Positions 1-8,030 of a stretch of 64,000 nt of DNA are shown one piece after another. The notes below the pieces were generated by a model, which was given only the letters and a program-made list of their open reading frames with translations, was not told the origin of the DNA and searched no databases. The stretch spans positions 1-64,000 of the forward strand of contig NZ_KB894773.1 in assembly GCF_000374625.1 (NCBI RefSeq). The letters run 5' to 3'. The first letter of the stretch is position 1; the number at the start of each line of letters is the position of its first letter. Both the position numbers and the translations under genes were made by a program. This DNA is from Allobrachymonas chironomi DSM 19884. GTDB lineage: Bacteria; Pseudomonadota; Gammaproteobacteria; Burkholderiales; Burkholderiaceae_C.

Positions 1-208
1 CCGGTGGATATCCCAGATGATGGCTGAGCTCTCCACCCAAGGCACGTTCGATCAGCGCCTTCTTCAGCGCCATCGTCATGTCCTGGATCGATGCGGCCGT
101 CATTGGGCCTTGCTGTACCAGCTGGTCCAGCAACTCCTCGGGGATGCTTGGCAGCGAGGCAGACTTCTCGGCAATCGCCGCGTTCTTCAACTTCGTTTTG
201 CTTGACAT
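1..208 (-). CDS. IS256-family transposase, N-terminal fragment cut by window edge
   Basis: Sixty-nine codons read leftward from ATG at 208 and run off the window. The fragment contains LLDQLVQQGPMTAASIQDM followed by MALKKALIERALGGELSHHL, the characteristic N-terminal segment of IS256-type (mutator family) DDE transposases. An AGGAG Shine-Dalgarno sequence sits about seven bases before the ATG, which fixes the start. The catalytic DDE residues would lie outside the window, so I cannot tell whether the transposase is intact. It marks the left border of the secretion island and suggests that the island was shaped by transposition. Confidence 0.8.
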   Translation of the reverse strand, partial: MSSKTKLKNAAIAEKSASLPSIPEELLDQLVQQGPMTAASIQDMTMALKKALIERALGGELSHHLGYPP

Positions 209-262
209 ACATGCTCCTGTTGCACATGGTATGCCTCACACACAAAATTTATGACAGGCTCG
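1..262 (-). mobile_element. IS256-family insertion sequence, right-hand end (partial)
   Basis: The window begins inside an IS256-family element read on the minus strand. The transposase start lies at 208, and about 50 bases of leader follow before the element should end. The probable outer end is near 255-262, where the minus strand reads TGTCATAAATTTTGTGTG, which looks like a terminal inverted repeat; the other end is outside the window, so the repeat and target duplication cannot be confirmed. The element abuts the stop codon (272) of the DUF4189-like gene without destroying it. The end coordinate is approximate. Confidence 0.6.
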
Positions 263-271
263 CCGCAAGCC

Positions 272-841
272 CTATGAGTAGATCCCATAGCGGTAGCCCA
301 CACAATATGAAGGGTGCTCAGCAGATCTAGGCCTAGCAAAGACATCACATGCCACTCCATTCGCAGCTTGGCACTTCTGCCTCGCAGCCTCTATAACCCG
401 CTCAGGATCATCGTCTATCGCATAGACAATGTTACTAACTTCACTATTGCCTCGCGGCTCCGCAAACATTACGCAGGAGTCACTAAACGTCACTAGAAGC
501 TTGCAACCTTTCCCGCACATGTTGGCCCCACTCACTATCGAAGCCTTTGCATCGCGTTGCCCTGCCGCCCAATAAAGCTCAGTCAAGTCATTGGGATTCA
601 TATGGACAGATCCATAATACTCCCTCTGACTGCTTTTTAGAACTAGATTTTCTGAAAGCAATTCTCTACTTCGTCTATAGTTTGCATTCTGCTGCTCTCT
701 ACCTATTGAAATCTGCTCCTGCAACATATTAACGACATCTGCATCACCAAGATACGCCCTCCATTGATCATCTTGACCATTTGCAATAGAAGGAAGCGCC
801 ACTCCTATAGCGGCAAGCATGACAAATTCTGAGATTTTCAT
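272..841 (-). CDS. DUF4189-like secreted protein; candidate immunity protein
   Basis: The product is 189 residues with a signal peptide (MKISEFVMLAAIGVALPSIANG, cleavage near residue 22). The C-terminal 100 residues are rich in cysteine (CGKGC, DSC, KCQ, VACDV, SYC) and end in a repeated WAAG/A..C..A..C pattern that resembles the DUF4189 family, small disulphide-bonded periplasmic proteins. It starts five bases after the virB6 stop and so is the last gene of the leftward T4SS operon. Its DNA is clearly more AT-rich than the rest of the operon, which suggests a separate origin. Function is unknown. A role as periplasmic immunity protein for the peptidoglycan-hydrolase gene at 2816-4324 is inference from position and export signal only. 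Confidence 0.7.
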   Translation of the reverse strand: MKISEFVMLAAIGVALPSIANGQDDQWRAYLGDADVVNMLQEQISIGREQQNANYRRSRELLSENLVLKSSQREYYGSVHMNPNDLTELYWAAGQRDAKASIVSGANMCGKGCKLLVTFSDSCVMFAEPRGNSEVSNIVYAIDDDPERVIEAARQKCQAANGVACDVFARPRSAEHPSYCVGYRYGIYS

Positions 842-846
842 AAATT

Positions 847-1845
847 TTACTGCCTTAATACTTTTTCAGATCTGATCGGCATAATGGGATTCATACTTTT
901 CAATAACGCCTGATTCATTGGCTCATGCCTAGCAAAAAGACCAAATGAGTTAATTGTTCCAGGATTCAAGCCGCCACCGATAAAAAAGTTGAAAACAATC
1001 GGCGGCGTCCCCAACAACAACGTCGTTAACAACAAGCCCACACCACCTGACAAGGTGGCGATATCACGCAGCTGCAAGCTGGCATTGACGCCGAGTGCAT
1101 TGGCAATGCCGTTGCCTACGTCCATGGCCAGCAGGGATGCGATGAGCACGAGGATGGCGCGCAGGGCGATGACGGTGACTACGCTGATGATGACCATGCT
1201 GAACAGGGTGGCGATGGTGAACTTAAGCCAGTTGACGAACAGGAAGCGCGTGGGTTCGTAGATGTATGCCAGTATGCACAATGGCGCGACGACTAGGCAG
1301 AGGTGTAACGCTATTTCGTTGAGCAACATCAAGCCGCCTGCAATTAATGCGGGCATGGACTGGCTGAGACCGGTGCTGAAGTTGAGGAAGTTGGCCATGC
1401 TGATGTTGCTGGCGGCTCCGGCTCCGTTGGCCTGGTAGACATCGAGTGCGGTTTGCAGGACCAGCATCTGAGTGATGGCGCGGCTGATCATGTCGGCCGG
1501 GTCGTGATAGTCGTTGCCAGTGATGACACGGGCGATGCTGTTGCGCAGGTCATCGACGATGAAGGTGGACAGTTCCTGGCCGAACAGGGCCATGCCTTGT
1601 GCCAGCGAGAGCATGGTGATGACGGTGACGGCGCGCATCAGCATGGCCTGCATGCTGTCGCGGCTCTGGCCGGTGGCGATGCGGTAGCCCTGCCACATGA
1701 ACCAGATGGTGAGCATGACAGTGCCGACGGCTACGGCCAGGCCGTAGGCGCGTGCCATGCCAGCATAGCCGAACTGGTGGATCAGGTCGACGATATAGCC
1801 GCGGATGCTGGAAAACAGGCGTGCCGAGATAAAGGCATCAAACAT
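847..1845 (-). CDS. virB6: T4SS inner-membrane protein VirB6 (TrbL/VirB6 family)
   Basis: This 332-residue polytopic membrane protein has several hydrophobic helices (roughly residues 30-52, 70-92, 163-205, 212-245, 255-290). It shows the VirB6 style of an early IWFMWQGYRIATGQ segment and a central NEIALHLCLVVAPLCILAY stretch. VirB6 forms part of the inner-membrane channel of type IV secretion systems. It follows virB5 by 21 bases and precedes the DUF4189-like gene by 5. From about residue 272 onward (below position about 1030) the DNA becomes visibly AT-rich, matching the next gene and not the rest of virB6; this may mark a recombination point. Identification rests on topology and position in the virB1-B6 gene order. 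Confidence 0.85.
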   Translation of the reverse strand: MFDAFISARLFSSIRGYIVDLIHQFGYAGMARAYGLAVAVGTVMLTIWFMWQGYRIATGQSRDSMQAMLMRAVTVITMLSLAQGMALFGQELSTFIVDDLRNSIARVITGNDYHDPADMISRAITQMLVLQTALDVYQANGAGAASNISMANFLNFSTGLSQSMPALIAGGLMLLNEIALHLCLVVAPLCILAYIYEPTRFLFVNWLKFTIATLFSMVIISVVTVIALRAILVLIASLLAMDVGNGIANALGVNASLQLRDIATLSGGVGLLLTTLLLGTPPIVFNFFIGGGLNPGTINSFGLFARHEPMNQALLKSMNPIMPIRSEKVLRQ

Positions 1846-1866
1846 GGTGGCGATTCTCCTGCCCGG

Positions 1867-2772
1867 TCATTTGCGAAACATGTCCTTGTTGCCCACCAGT
1901 TCGCGGGCAGCGAGTTTGCCGGCCTGCAAGCCCAGTTTGACGGTAGCAGCCTGGGACAGGCTTCCCAGCAGACTGGGTTTTCCTGTCACGCGATTCTGCA
2001 GGGCTTCCTGGTATTTTTCCTGATACAGGGTACGCATGCCCTGATAGGCCGCCATGGAGGTTTGCAGGCGCATCTGGTCATTGGCAATCAGGGCCTGCAG
2101 GGTTTGCAGGGTGTATTGCTTTTGCTGGAGTTCGGCGAGGGTGCCGTACTGGTTGTCGGCCATCATGTCCTGCAGCGCCAGATTACGGGCTTCCAGGGTC
2201 TTGCCTAGATTTTCGATTTCCAGCAATTGCGTCGCCAGTATCTCGCGGCTGGCCAGACAGTAACTCCTGATCGGTCCCTGGCGATCGGGGCAATTGGGTG
2301 TGGTGTCGAATCCGTAATAACGCTGGACGGTTTCCAGTGCAGGACTGGCTTTTTCCAGCGCCTGTTTCGTACCCGTTTGCAGCATGCCGAACTTGCGGGA
2401 ATTCCAGCCCTGCTGACCCTGGGATATCCTGGAAGTCATGCCTTGCGTGACACGGCTGAAATCGACTCCGGTCTTGATGCTGAGTTGCTCCAGCATGGGT
2501 GCCAGCAGGCGCTGGCCGATCTGGTCGCGCAGGATGGTGTTGCCAAGATGCTCCTTGATGGCGGATTCGGCGATGGTGTTCTGCAACAGCAACTGCATCG
2601 CCTGTTGCATGGTTTGCTGGAAGGCCAGATTGGCGGCATCGGTGACCGGGATCTGGGCCTGGGCGCTTGCGCCGATACCGCTCAGGCCCATGGTTAGCAG
2701 CAGTTGGAAAAACCGGTAGGTCATTCGCGTCAGTCGGTCAGCGGGCTTCGGGAGGCTGTCGTGTATCGGCAT
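1867..2772 (-). CDS. virB5: T4SS minor pilin protein VirB5
   Basis: The product is up to 301 residues. It begins with a short charged stretch followed by MTYRFFQLLLTMGLSGIGAS and AQAQIPVTDAANLA, a typical signal peptide and mature N-terminus of VirB5 proteins, which sit at the pilus tip. The rest is Gln-rich and helical. The signal peptide suggests that the internal ATG at 2724 could be the true start, which would give 285 residues; neither candidate has a convincing Shine-Dalgarno sequence. The gene lies between the peptidoglycan-hydrolase gene and virB6, the same order as in the Xanthomonas citri chromosomal system. Confidence 0.85.
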   Translation of the reverse strand: MPIHDSLPKPADRLTRMTYRFFQLLLTMGLSGIGASAQAQIPVTDAANLAFQQTMQQAMQLLLQNTIAESAIKEHLGNTILRDQIGQRLLAPMLEQLSIKTGVDFSRVTQGMTSRISQGQQGWNSRKFGMLQTGTKQALEKASPALETVQRYYGFDTTPNCPDRQGPIRSYCLASREILATQLLEIENLGKTLEARNLALQDMMADNQYGTLAELQQKQYTLQTLQALIANDQMRLQTSMAAYQGMRTLYQEKYQEALQNRVTGKPSLLGSLSQAATVKLGLQAGKLAARELVGNKDMFRK

Positions 2773-2815
2773 GATGAATGGGCGGTAGACGGGAAAGGGA
2801 AGGCGGGGATCGGCA

Positions 2816-4324
2816 TTACGGGCTGGTACGCTGTGCCAGACTGTGTTGCAGGGGCTCGTGCTTGTGCTGCCGGTCCGGTTGCAAGCCTTGCCGCGCCTTG
2901 TCGAGGTCGGCGCTGATCAGGGCTTGTCCGTTCTGGCTGATGGCGTGCAACCACTGGCGCCCCTGGTGTTCTTCAAGCACCAGGCGACCCAGTTGCTGTG
3001 CCGGAAACTGCAGGGATTGCAGACGGCCAGCCAGGTATTCGGCAATCGGCCCGTGCTGTTGTGCCGGAATGTCAGGGCAGCCGATGCGCAGCTGCTGGCA
3101 CAGGGTATCCATCCAGGGACTGGCCTGCCGGGCAGGCTTGTCGGGCGCAGCCTGCGCTGGTGTGTCCGCCTGCGTCAGCTTGTCGGTGCGGGTGAAATAT
3201 TCGTGGCGTGGCCGCAAGGCACCGAGAAATTCCTGCCCGGCACCGTCCCAGTAGCCGCCGGGCCGGACGGTGACACTGGCCGGGCCGGTGCTGACCTGGG
3301 AGCCGAAGAAGCGCATGTGGCCCTGATCGTCATAGCCTTCGAAGAGGCCGACGTGCTGGCCTGAACCCTTGCGGCTCTTGAACATGAGGATGTCGCCAGG
3401 CTGCAACTGCTGGCGCGCCTCTTGCGGCGTCAGCGTGTCGAAATGGCTGCGCGCCAGGGCGGTGGTGTGTCGGCCCTTGAACAGCATGGCGGTGGTGAGA
3501 TGGGATTCCGGCCACTGGAAGCCGGCGTCCTTCAGCGACTGGTAGACCAGCATGGAGCAGTCGATGCCCTTGCGACCATCCTGATCCAGATCCTGGCCGC
3601 TGCGGCTGGGGTCGGTACGCTGGTTGGGGCTGTGGTTGGCGCGCCCCTGGCGGCCCCAGTCGCCATCGGAGCGGCCATACTCATGTGTTCCGGGTGCAAA
3701 GCGTTGCTGTGCGGCGAGCAGCACGGTCTGACCGACACGGATGGCCTTGCCCGCCTCCTGCACCCATCGATCGGCATCCTGCAGGGGCATGTCCGACGTT
3801 GGCGAAGCGGCTTCGAGGTGCAACTGGCCATGCTGTTTTTGTGCATGGGCCAGCGCGCGCTGCATGGTCGGGCCTTCGACAATGCGGATCAGCTTGCTGG
3901 CATAGTGCGGGTCGGTAGCGTAGCCGGCGCGCTGCAAGGCCTGGGCTTCGCGTTCGTAATCACCCAGGGTGTCGGGGTGCAGCAGGCCGGCCCGGGCGTA
4001 GCGTGGCTGGGTCTGCAAAAAGCGGTTGCGGTCCTGCAACGATGCGGCTTCGTCCGGATAAACACGGAAGCCGTCATGTTGCCAGCGCGTGCGGCCGCCC
4101 TCCACCTCCCAGACATGAACCTGCTGCTGCGGCCCCTTCCACTGGCGATCGGCCTTGATGTTGAACAGGTTGTGCGTGTCGGCCAGCGAGCCCTGCCGGC
4201 CCCAGCGGGTTTCGAGCGCGGCCTGGGCCAGCATCAGTTCCCAGGACAAACCGGTGTCCTGCGAGGCCTGCACGGCGGCGGGATACAGGCGGGTGATGAA
4301 GTTGTCTGCGGAATGACGTGTCAT
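2816..4324 (-). CDS. Two-domain peptidoglycan hydrolase (FlgJ-type glucosaminidase + NlpC/P60); candidate T4SS effector
   Basis: The 502-residue product has three parts. Residues 5-155 form a FlgJ/GH73-type glucosaminidase domain with LMLAQAALETRWG, where Glu38 is the expected catalytic acid. Residues 180-378 form an NlpC/P60-type cysteine peptidase domain with Cys256 in KGIDCSMLV and His324 in GQHVGLF. Residues 400-502 form a separate tail, with a hydrophobic strand-like LGRLVLEEHQGRQWLHA and a Gln/His-rich end, that resembles the XVIPCD domain of Xanthomonas T4SS effectors. There is no N-terminal signal peptide, so Sec export is unlikely and T4SS export is plausible. The start has a GGGAG site eight bases upstream, and the gene begins 15 bases after virB4. 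In X. citri the same slot between virB4 and virB5 holds effector XAC2609 with its immunity gene. The alternative is a VirB1-like helper enzyme. The enzymatic domains are clear; the effector role is inferred. Confidence 0.75.
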   Translation of the reverse strand: MTRHSADNFITRLYPAAVQASQDTGLSWELMLAQAALETRWGRQGSLADTHNLFNIKADRQWKGPQQQVHVWEVEGGRTRWQHDGFRVYPDEAASLQDRNRFLQTQPRYARAGLLHPDTLGDYEREAQALQRAGYATDPHYASKLIRIVEGPTMQRALAHAQKQHGQLHLEAASPTSDMPLQDADRWVQEAGKAIRVGQTVLLAAQQRFAPGTHEYGRSDGDWGRQGRANHSPNQRTDPSRSGQDLDQDGRKGIDCSMLVYQSLKDAGFQWPESHLTTAMLFKGRHTTALARSHFDTLTPQEARQQLQPGDILMFKSRKGSGQHVGLFEGYDDQGHMRFFGSQVSTGPASVTVRPGGYWDGAGQEFLGALRPRHEYFTRTDKLTQADTPAQAAPDKPARQASPWMDTLCQQLRIGCPDIPAQQHGPIAEYLAGRLQSLQFPAQQLGRLVLEEHQGRQWLHAISQNGQALISADLDKARQGLQPDRQHKHEPLQHSLAQRTSP

Positions 4325-4339
4325 GGAAACTCCCGGGTG

Positions 4340-6769
4340 TCAGGAAGTGAGGGCGCGGGACGCGTGTCGGGCGTCATGGAACAGGGGCAGCCACTGCTGT
4401 GGCGGCAGGGCCTGCTGGCCGTGCGTATCGCCAGGGGCGAGCTGCTCCAGCACCTGTTGCAGCAGCTGGATGTTGCCGGTATTGGCCGACAGCACGGCGA
4501 GGGCATCGTCCAGCCCCTGCAGATCGAGCCGGCAGAGGGCGCTGACATGGCCCTGCTTGACCAGAAAGCAGCGACTGCGCTCGTCGAGCCGGGTGAGCAG
4601 CTGGAATTCGGCCTCGGTGAGCTTGAGGCCATCAATGTAGTCACGGCGATCGGCCTGCGGGTTGGGCAACAGGATCAGGGTGGCCGTCTGTTCGACCAGG
4701 GCAGCAGCGATGTCGCTGCGCAGGGCGTCTTCGGGCGATTGGGTGGCAAAAATGCCGAGGCCATTCTGCTTGCGGATGGTTTTCTGCTTGTTGCGGGCAA
4801 ACTCCTTCAGACCACCTTCACCGTCGAGGATTTTCCAGAATTCGTCCATCACGTAGATCAGCGGACGACCGTCGATCAGGGCTTCGAGGCGATGCAACAG
4901 GTAGTGCACGACCGGAGTGCGCACCTGCGGCAGGTCGAGAATCTCGGTGTAGTCGAAGCCGATGATGCTGGCTCCGGCCAGATCGATGACGTCCTGCGGG
5001 TTGTCGAAGACCCAGCCGAGGGCACCGGCACGTGTCCACAGGCGCAGGCGCGCGTAGACACTGTCATCGCCCAGGTTGGTCAGGCTTTTCTGCAGATTGC
5101 CCAGGGTGCGCAAGCGCATTGGCGTGTCCAGCATGGCCTGCACGGCGCGCTGGATGTCTTCGTCCTCGCTGGCGCTGTAGGCAGGTTTGCCGGCCAGCAG
5201 CTTGACCCAATCGACCAGGAACTGCAGGTTTGCCGGAGTAGCGGCGCACTGCAGCGGATTGAAGCCGGTGGACTCGCCCTGGGCCAGCCGCATGTAGCGG
5301 CCACCACAGGCGCGCACGAACAGTTCGGCACCACGGTCCTTGTCGAAAAAGAAGATGGTGGGCCTGGGCTGGTATTTTTGCACCTGTGACAGCAGGAAGT
5401 TGATCAGCGCCGTCTTGCCGGTACCGGATTTGCCGATCACCAGGGTGTTGGCGAGCGCTTTTTCGCCCGTGCTGTCCTCGCCGGGATGGGTGGCGTGGAA
5501 GTTGAAATAGTAAGGCTGGCCATTGGCGGTTTGCAGCACGGTGACGCACTCGCCCCAGGGGTTGTGACTGCGCTTGCCCGAGGCAAAGTTGTGCAACGGG
5601 CTGAGTCCGAGGAAGTTGAGCGAGGACAGCTGCGCCAGACGTGGCCGGTAGCGCCAGTTGCCGGGCAGTTGCGCATAAAAGGCACCGGTGACGGCCAGGT
5701 CTTCCTTGACGGAGACGAAACCGGCCTGGGAGAGCTCGGCACGGGCCTGGGCAATGTGGCGCTGCAGCTGCTCCTGGCTGTCGGCATAGAGCGCCAGGCT
5801 GAAGTGGTATTCGCCCAGCACGAAGTGGCCGCTGGCAAGACCATCCATGGCCAGGTCCAGCTCCTCGATCTGGCTCACGCCCCGGTCACCGGCGCTGATC
5901 ATCAGGCCCTTGGTGCGCTCCAGCACCTTCAGGCCCTGCTGGCGCGCATGCGGGGTGAAGGAGTGCGTGAGCACGTACTCCATGTCGAGGTACTTGAGGC
6001 CGTTGAGCATGCCGGGCCAAGTGTGCTCCGGATAGTCCTTGAGTTGCAGCATGGCACCGTAATGGTGGGCACCGTCCGGCGTGCGGATGATGAAGTCGCC
6101 GCCAGACGGGCTGAAGATGTGGCGCGAGACCGGCAGGCTGGCGTAGATGGGCCCCTGCTGCAGCGGCACCGGCTCGTCCAGCCGGTTGATCAGCCAGGCG
6201 TAGAAGCGACATATTCCTGAAAACAGCGTGCCATGGGCATCCTGCTGCAGGCCGAGCCGGGACGGGGCGTAATCGTGCAGTACGGCTTCGACATGGCCGG
6301 CCAGCTCCTCGATGCGGACCAGCGCCTGTTCCTGCTCGGCGCGCAGCGCAGCCAGATCGACGGCCGGCTGCAGCAGGCGGCGCCCTTCCGGCGCGGGACG
6401 GTACAGCATGCTGAAGTACAGGCTGTTCTGCATCAGCTTGCGGCCGGACAGGGCCTGGAAATACCGGTCAGACAGCTGCTGGTTGAAGCTGTCGTCGAAG
6501 GACGGCTGCAGGTCCAGTGACATGCGACGGCGCACATCATGCACCCAAAAGGCGACATTGGCGTATTCTGGTGCGCGCAGGCTTTGCAGCAGGCGGTTGA
6601 AGGTCTGGTGACGGCTTTCGAGTTCGCCTTCTTCGCGACCGGCGAAGGGCAGGCCATCGAGCCGCCAGCACATCAGGTAATCACCACCGGTGGTCTTGAC
6701 CACCTCCGGGGCGACATGGCTGGACAAGGGAATATGGGCGCTGACGGGCGGGAGATGTTCCTGGCGCAT
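4340..6769 (-). CDS. virB4: T4SS ATPase VirB4
   Basis: This 809-residue cytoplasmic ATPase powers pilus assembly and substrate transfer. The Walker A motif GKSGTGKT is at about residues 446-453, and a Walker B-like LIYVMDEFWKIL occurs at about 640, both as in the VirB4/TraE/CagE family. The ATG at 6769 was chosen over an open extension to 6832 because it has a GGAG site and overlaps the intergenic end of virB3 in the usual coupled manner (virB3 stops at 6774). The length is normal for the family. The gene following is the candidate effector. Confidence 0.93.
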   Translation of the reverse strand: MRQEHLPPVSAHIPLSSHVAPEVVKTTGGDYLMCWRLDGLPFAGREEGELESRHQTFNRLLQSLRAPEYANVAFWVHDVRRRMSLDLQPSFDDSFNQQLSDRYFQALSGRKLMQNSLYFSMLYRPAPEGRRLLQPAVDLAALRAEQEQALVRIEELAGHVEAVLHDYAPSRLGLQQDAHGTLFSGICRFYAWLINRLDEPVPLQQGPIYASLPVSRHIFSPSGGDFIIRTPDGAHHYGAMLQLKDYPEHTWPGMLNGLKYLDMEYVLTHSFTPHARQQGLKVLERTKGLMISAGDRGVSQIEELDLAMDGLASGHFVLGEYHFSLALYADSQEQLQRHIAQARAELSQAGFVSVKEDLAVTGAFYAQLPGNWRYRPRLAQLSSLNFLGLSPLHNFASGKRSHNPWGECVTVLQTANGQPYYFNFHATHPGEDSTGEKALANTLVIGKSGTGKTALINFLLSQVQKYQPRPTIFFFDKDRGAELFVRACGGRYMRLAQGESTGFNPLQCAATPANLQFLVDWVKLLAGKPAYSASEDEDIQRAVQAMLDTPMRLRTLGNLQKSLTNLGDDSVYARLRLWTRAGALGWVFDNPQDVIDLAGASIIGFDYTEILDLPQVRTPVVHYLLHRLEALIDGRPLIYVMDEFWKILDGEGGLKEFARNKQKTIRKQNGLGIFATQSPEDALRSDIAAALVEQTATLILLPNPQADRRDYIDGLKLTEAEFQLLTRLDERSRCFLVKQGHVSALCRLDLQGLDDALAVLSANTGNIQLLQQVLEQLAPGDTHGQQALPPQQWLPLFHDARHASRALTS

Positions 6770-6773
6770 GGTG

Positions 6774-7070
6774 TTACTCCGGGCGGCGCGGTTCCAGCGG
6801 GCTGAACACCCACATGCCGCCATGCAGGGCACGCTGGCGCACCCGCAGCCGGAACAGCCAGCGGATGCCGAGCAGACGAAACACCATGTCGTCGTGGCGC
6901 GTCATCAGCTGCAGGGTGAAGATCACCGGCGGCAAGGCCAGCAGCCAGAACAGGTTGAACCAGGCCGCCAGCAGCAGGCAGCCGCCCGCCCCGATGAATA
7001 GCGGCAGCACCGGCACGCCCATCAGCATGGCCGGACGGGTGCAGCCACGGAATACGGTGTCCTTGCGCAT
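6774..7070 (-). CDS. virB3: T4SS inner-membrane protein VirB3
   Basis: The product has 98 residues and starts MRKDTVFRGCTRPAMLMGVP, followed by two adjacent hydrophobic segments (about residues 15-36 and 38-52) and RHDDMVFRLLGIRW, the standard layout of VirB3/TrbD/AvhB proteins. The start at 7070 is fixed by a strong GGAGGT site; longer open frames upstream are antisense artefacts overlapping virB2. It works with VirB4 and VirB6 at the inner membrane and lies between virB2 (15 bases before) and virB4. Confidence 0.9.
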   Translation of the reverse strand: MRKDTVFRGCTRPAMLMGVPVLPLFIGAGGCLLLAAWFNLFWLLALPPVIFTLQLMTRHDDMVFRLLGIRWLFRLRVRQRALHGGMWVFSPLEPRRPE

Positions 7071-7084
7071 GCAGACCTCCGCGA

Positions 7085-7414
7085 TCAGCCGATGAACCAG
7101 CCGGCGAGCTGGGCCGCTGCGCCGATGACGATGGCACCCACCAGCACCGGCGAGACATCGCTGATGCGCTTGTGGTTGAAGGCGATCTGGTAGCCGGCGA
7201 ACACGAAGGCGATGGTGACCACGGTGATCGAGATCGGCACCAGGGCATCGCGGATCTTGGTCAGGAAAGTGCCGACCTTGCCACCGGCCACCAGATCGGC
7301 GGCGAAGGTATCCGGCGCGTAGACCAGGCACAGGCTGGCCAGCAGCAACAGGCCCAGGGGCTGCAGCCCGCGCAGGATGGAAGAACGGTGAACCGGAGCG
7401 AAGGGGGTGGACAT
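7085..7414 (-). CDS. virB2: T4SS major pilin VirB2
   Basis: The 109-residue prepilin has a long signal sequence ending near DTFAADL (residues 1-39) and then two hydrophobic helices (ALVPISITVVTIAFVFAGYQ and VLVGAIVIGAAAQLAGWFIG). This is the typical VirB2/TrbC architecture in which the pilin inserts into the inner membrane before polymerisation. An AGGAG site lies about seven bases before the ATG. It sits between virB1 and virB3, as expected. Confidence 0.92.
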   Translation of the reverse strand: MSTPFAPVHRSSILRGLQPLGLLLLASLCLVYAPDTFAADLVAGGKVGTFLTKIRDALVPISITVVTIAFVFAGYQIAFNHKRISDVSPVLVGAIVIGAAAQLAGWFIG

Positions 7415-7433
7415 GGAAATCTCCTGAGGGTGG

Positions 7434-8030
7434 TTAGAAAACGAAGCGGGTATCGCCCGCAGCTACTGCCGGCGCGACAGCAGCAGGTACGGTTGCGGAA
7501 ACGGGAGCGGGAACGGATGCAGGAGTGACAGATCGCGGCACGGCGGCGACACGCTTGCCGGCAGCCGTCTTGCGCTTGCCGATAACAGGAATCGGCATGG
7601 CCTGCGTTGCCATTCCCGGCTGCATCTGTGCCATCACTTTCTGTACGTAGCCGTGGCGGAATCCGGTGGTGAAATTGCCCGAGTAATAACAGCTGAAAGC
7701 CTTGCCCCAGTCGCCGGCGCGCTGGTAGCACTCCTGCAGGATGCGGCTGCCGGCACGCAGGTTGTCGCAGCTGGTGAAGGCCTGCTCATAGCTGCCGAGG
7801 CCGTGGCGCCGGAGGTTGTAGCGATTCACCTGGGCCAGCCCGAGCGAGAAGTTGTAGCCCTGCTGCTCCAGCATGCGCGCGGTGGCGACCGCTTCGGGCA
7901 GGTTGCGCGGCTGGCGCGCCAGCCGGCCACCCACCACGCCAATCGCGTAGGGATGAAAGCCGGACTCCACCCGCACCACATGCTGCAGCACGGTGGCGGG
8001 AACGGCCAGGTTGGGGCAATCGGGCATCAT
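7434..8030 (-). CDS. virB1: T4SS lytic transglycosylase VirB1
   Basis: The 198-residue product has an SLT-type lytic transglycosylase domain at residues 8-125. It contains HVVRVESGFHPYAIG with the probable catalytic Glu22, SLGLAQVNRYNL at about 77-88, and CYYSGNF at 115-121. A Pro/Ala-rich tail (residues 145-195) follows. The first residues (MMPDCPNLAVPATVLQ) do not form a recognisable Sec signal peptide, which is unusual for a periplasmic enzyme unless the start is misplaced or export is non-classical. It opens peptidoglycan for assembly of the secretion channel. It is the first gene of the leftward virB1-B6 operon and diverges from virB7. Confidence 0.88.
   Translation of the reverse strand: MMPDCPNLAVPATVLQHVVRVESGFHPYAIGVVGGRLARQPRNLPEAVATARMLEQQGYNFSLGLAQVNRYNLRRHGLGSYEQAFTSCDNLRAGSRILQECYQRAGDWGKAFSCYYSGNFTTGFRHGYVQKVMAQMQPGMATQAMPIPVIGKRKTAAGKRVAAVPRSVTPASVPAPVSATVPAAVAPAVAAGDTRFVF

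Noticed and set aside
1453-2208. Plus-strand open frame across virB6 and virB5
   Set aside because: Lies antisense to two adjoining T4SS genes and crosses their boundary; no start signal.
3422-5389. Long open frame on the plus strand opposite the hydrolase and virB4 genes
   Set aside because: It is antisense to two genes with clear catalytic motifs, has no ribosome-binding site and low-complexity composition; GC-rich codon bias alone keeps it open.
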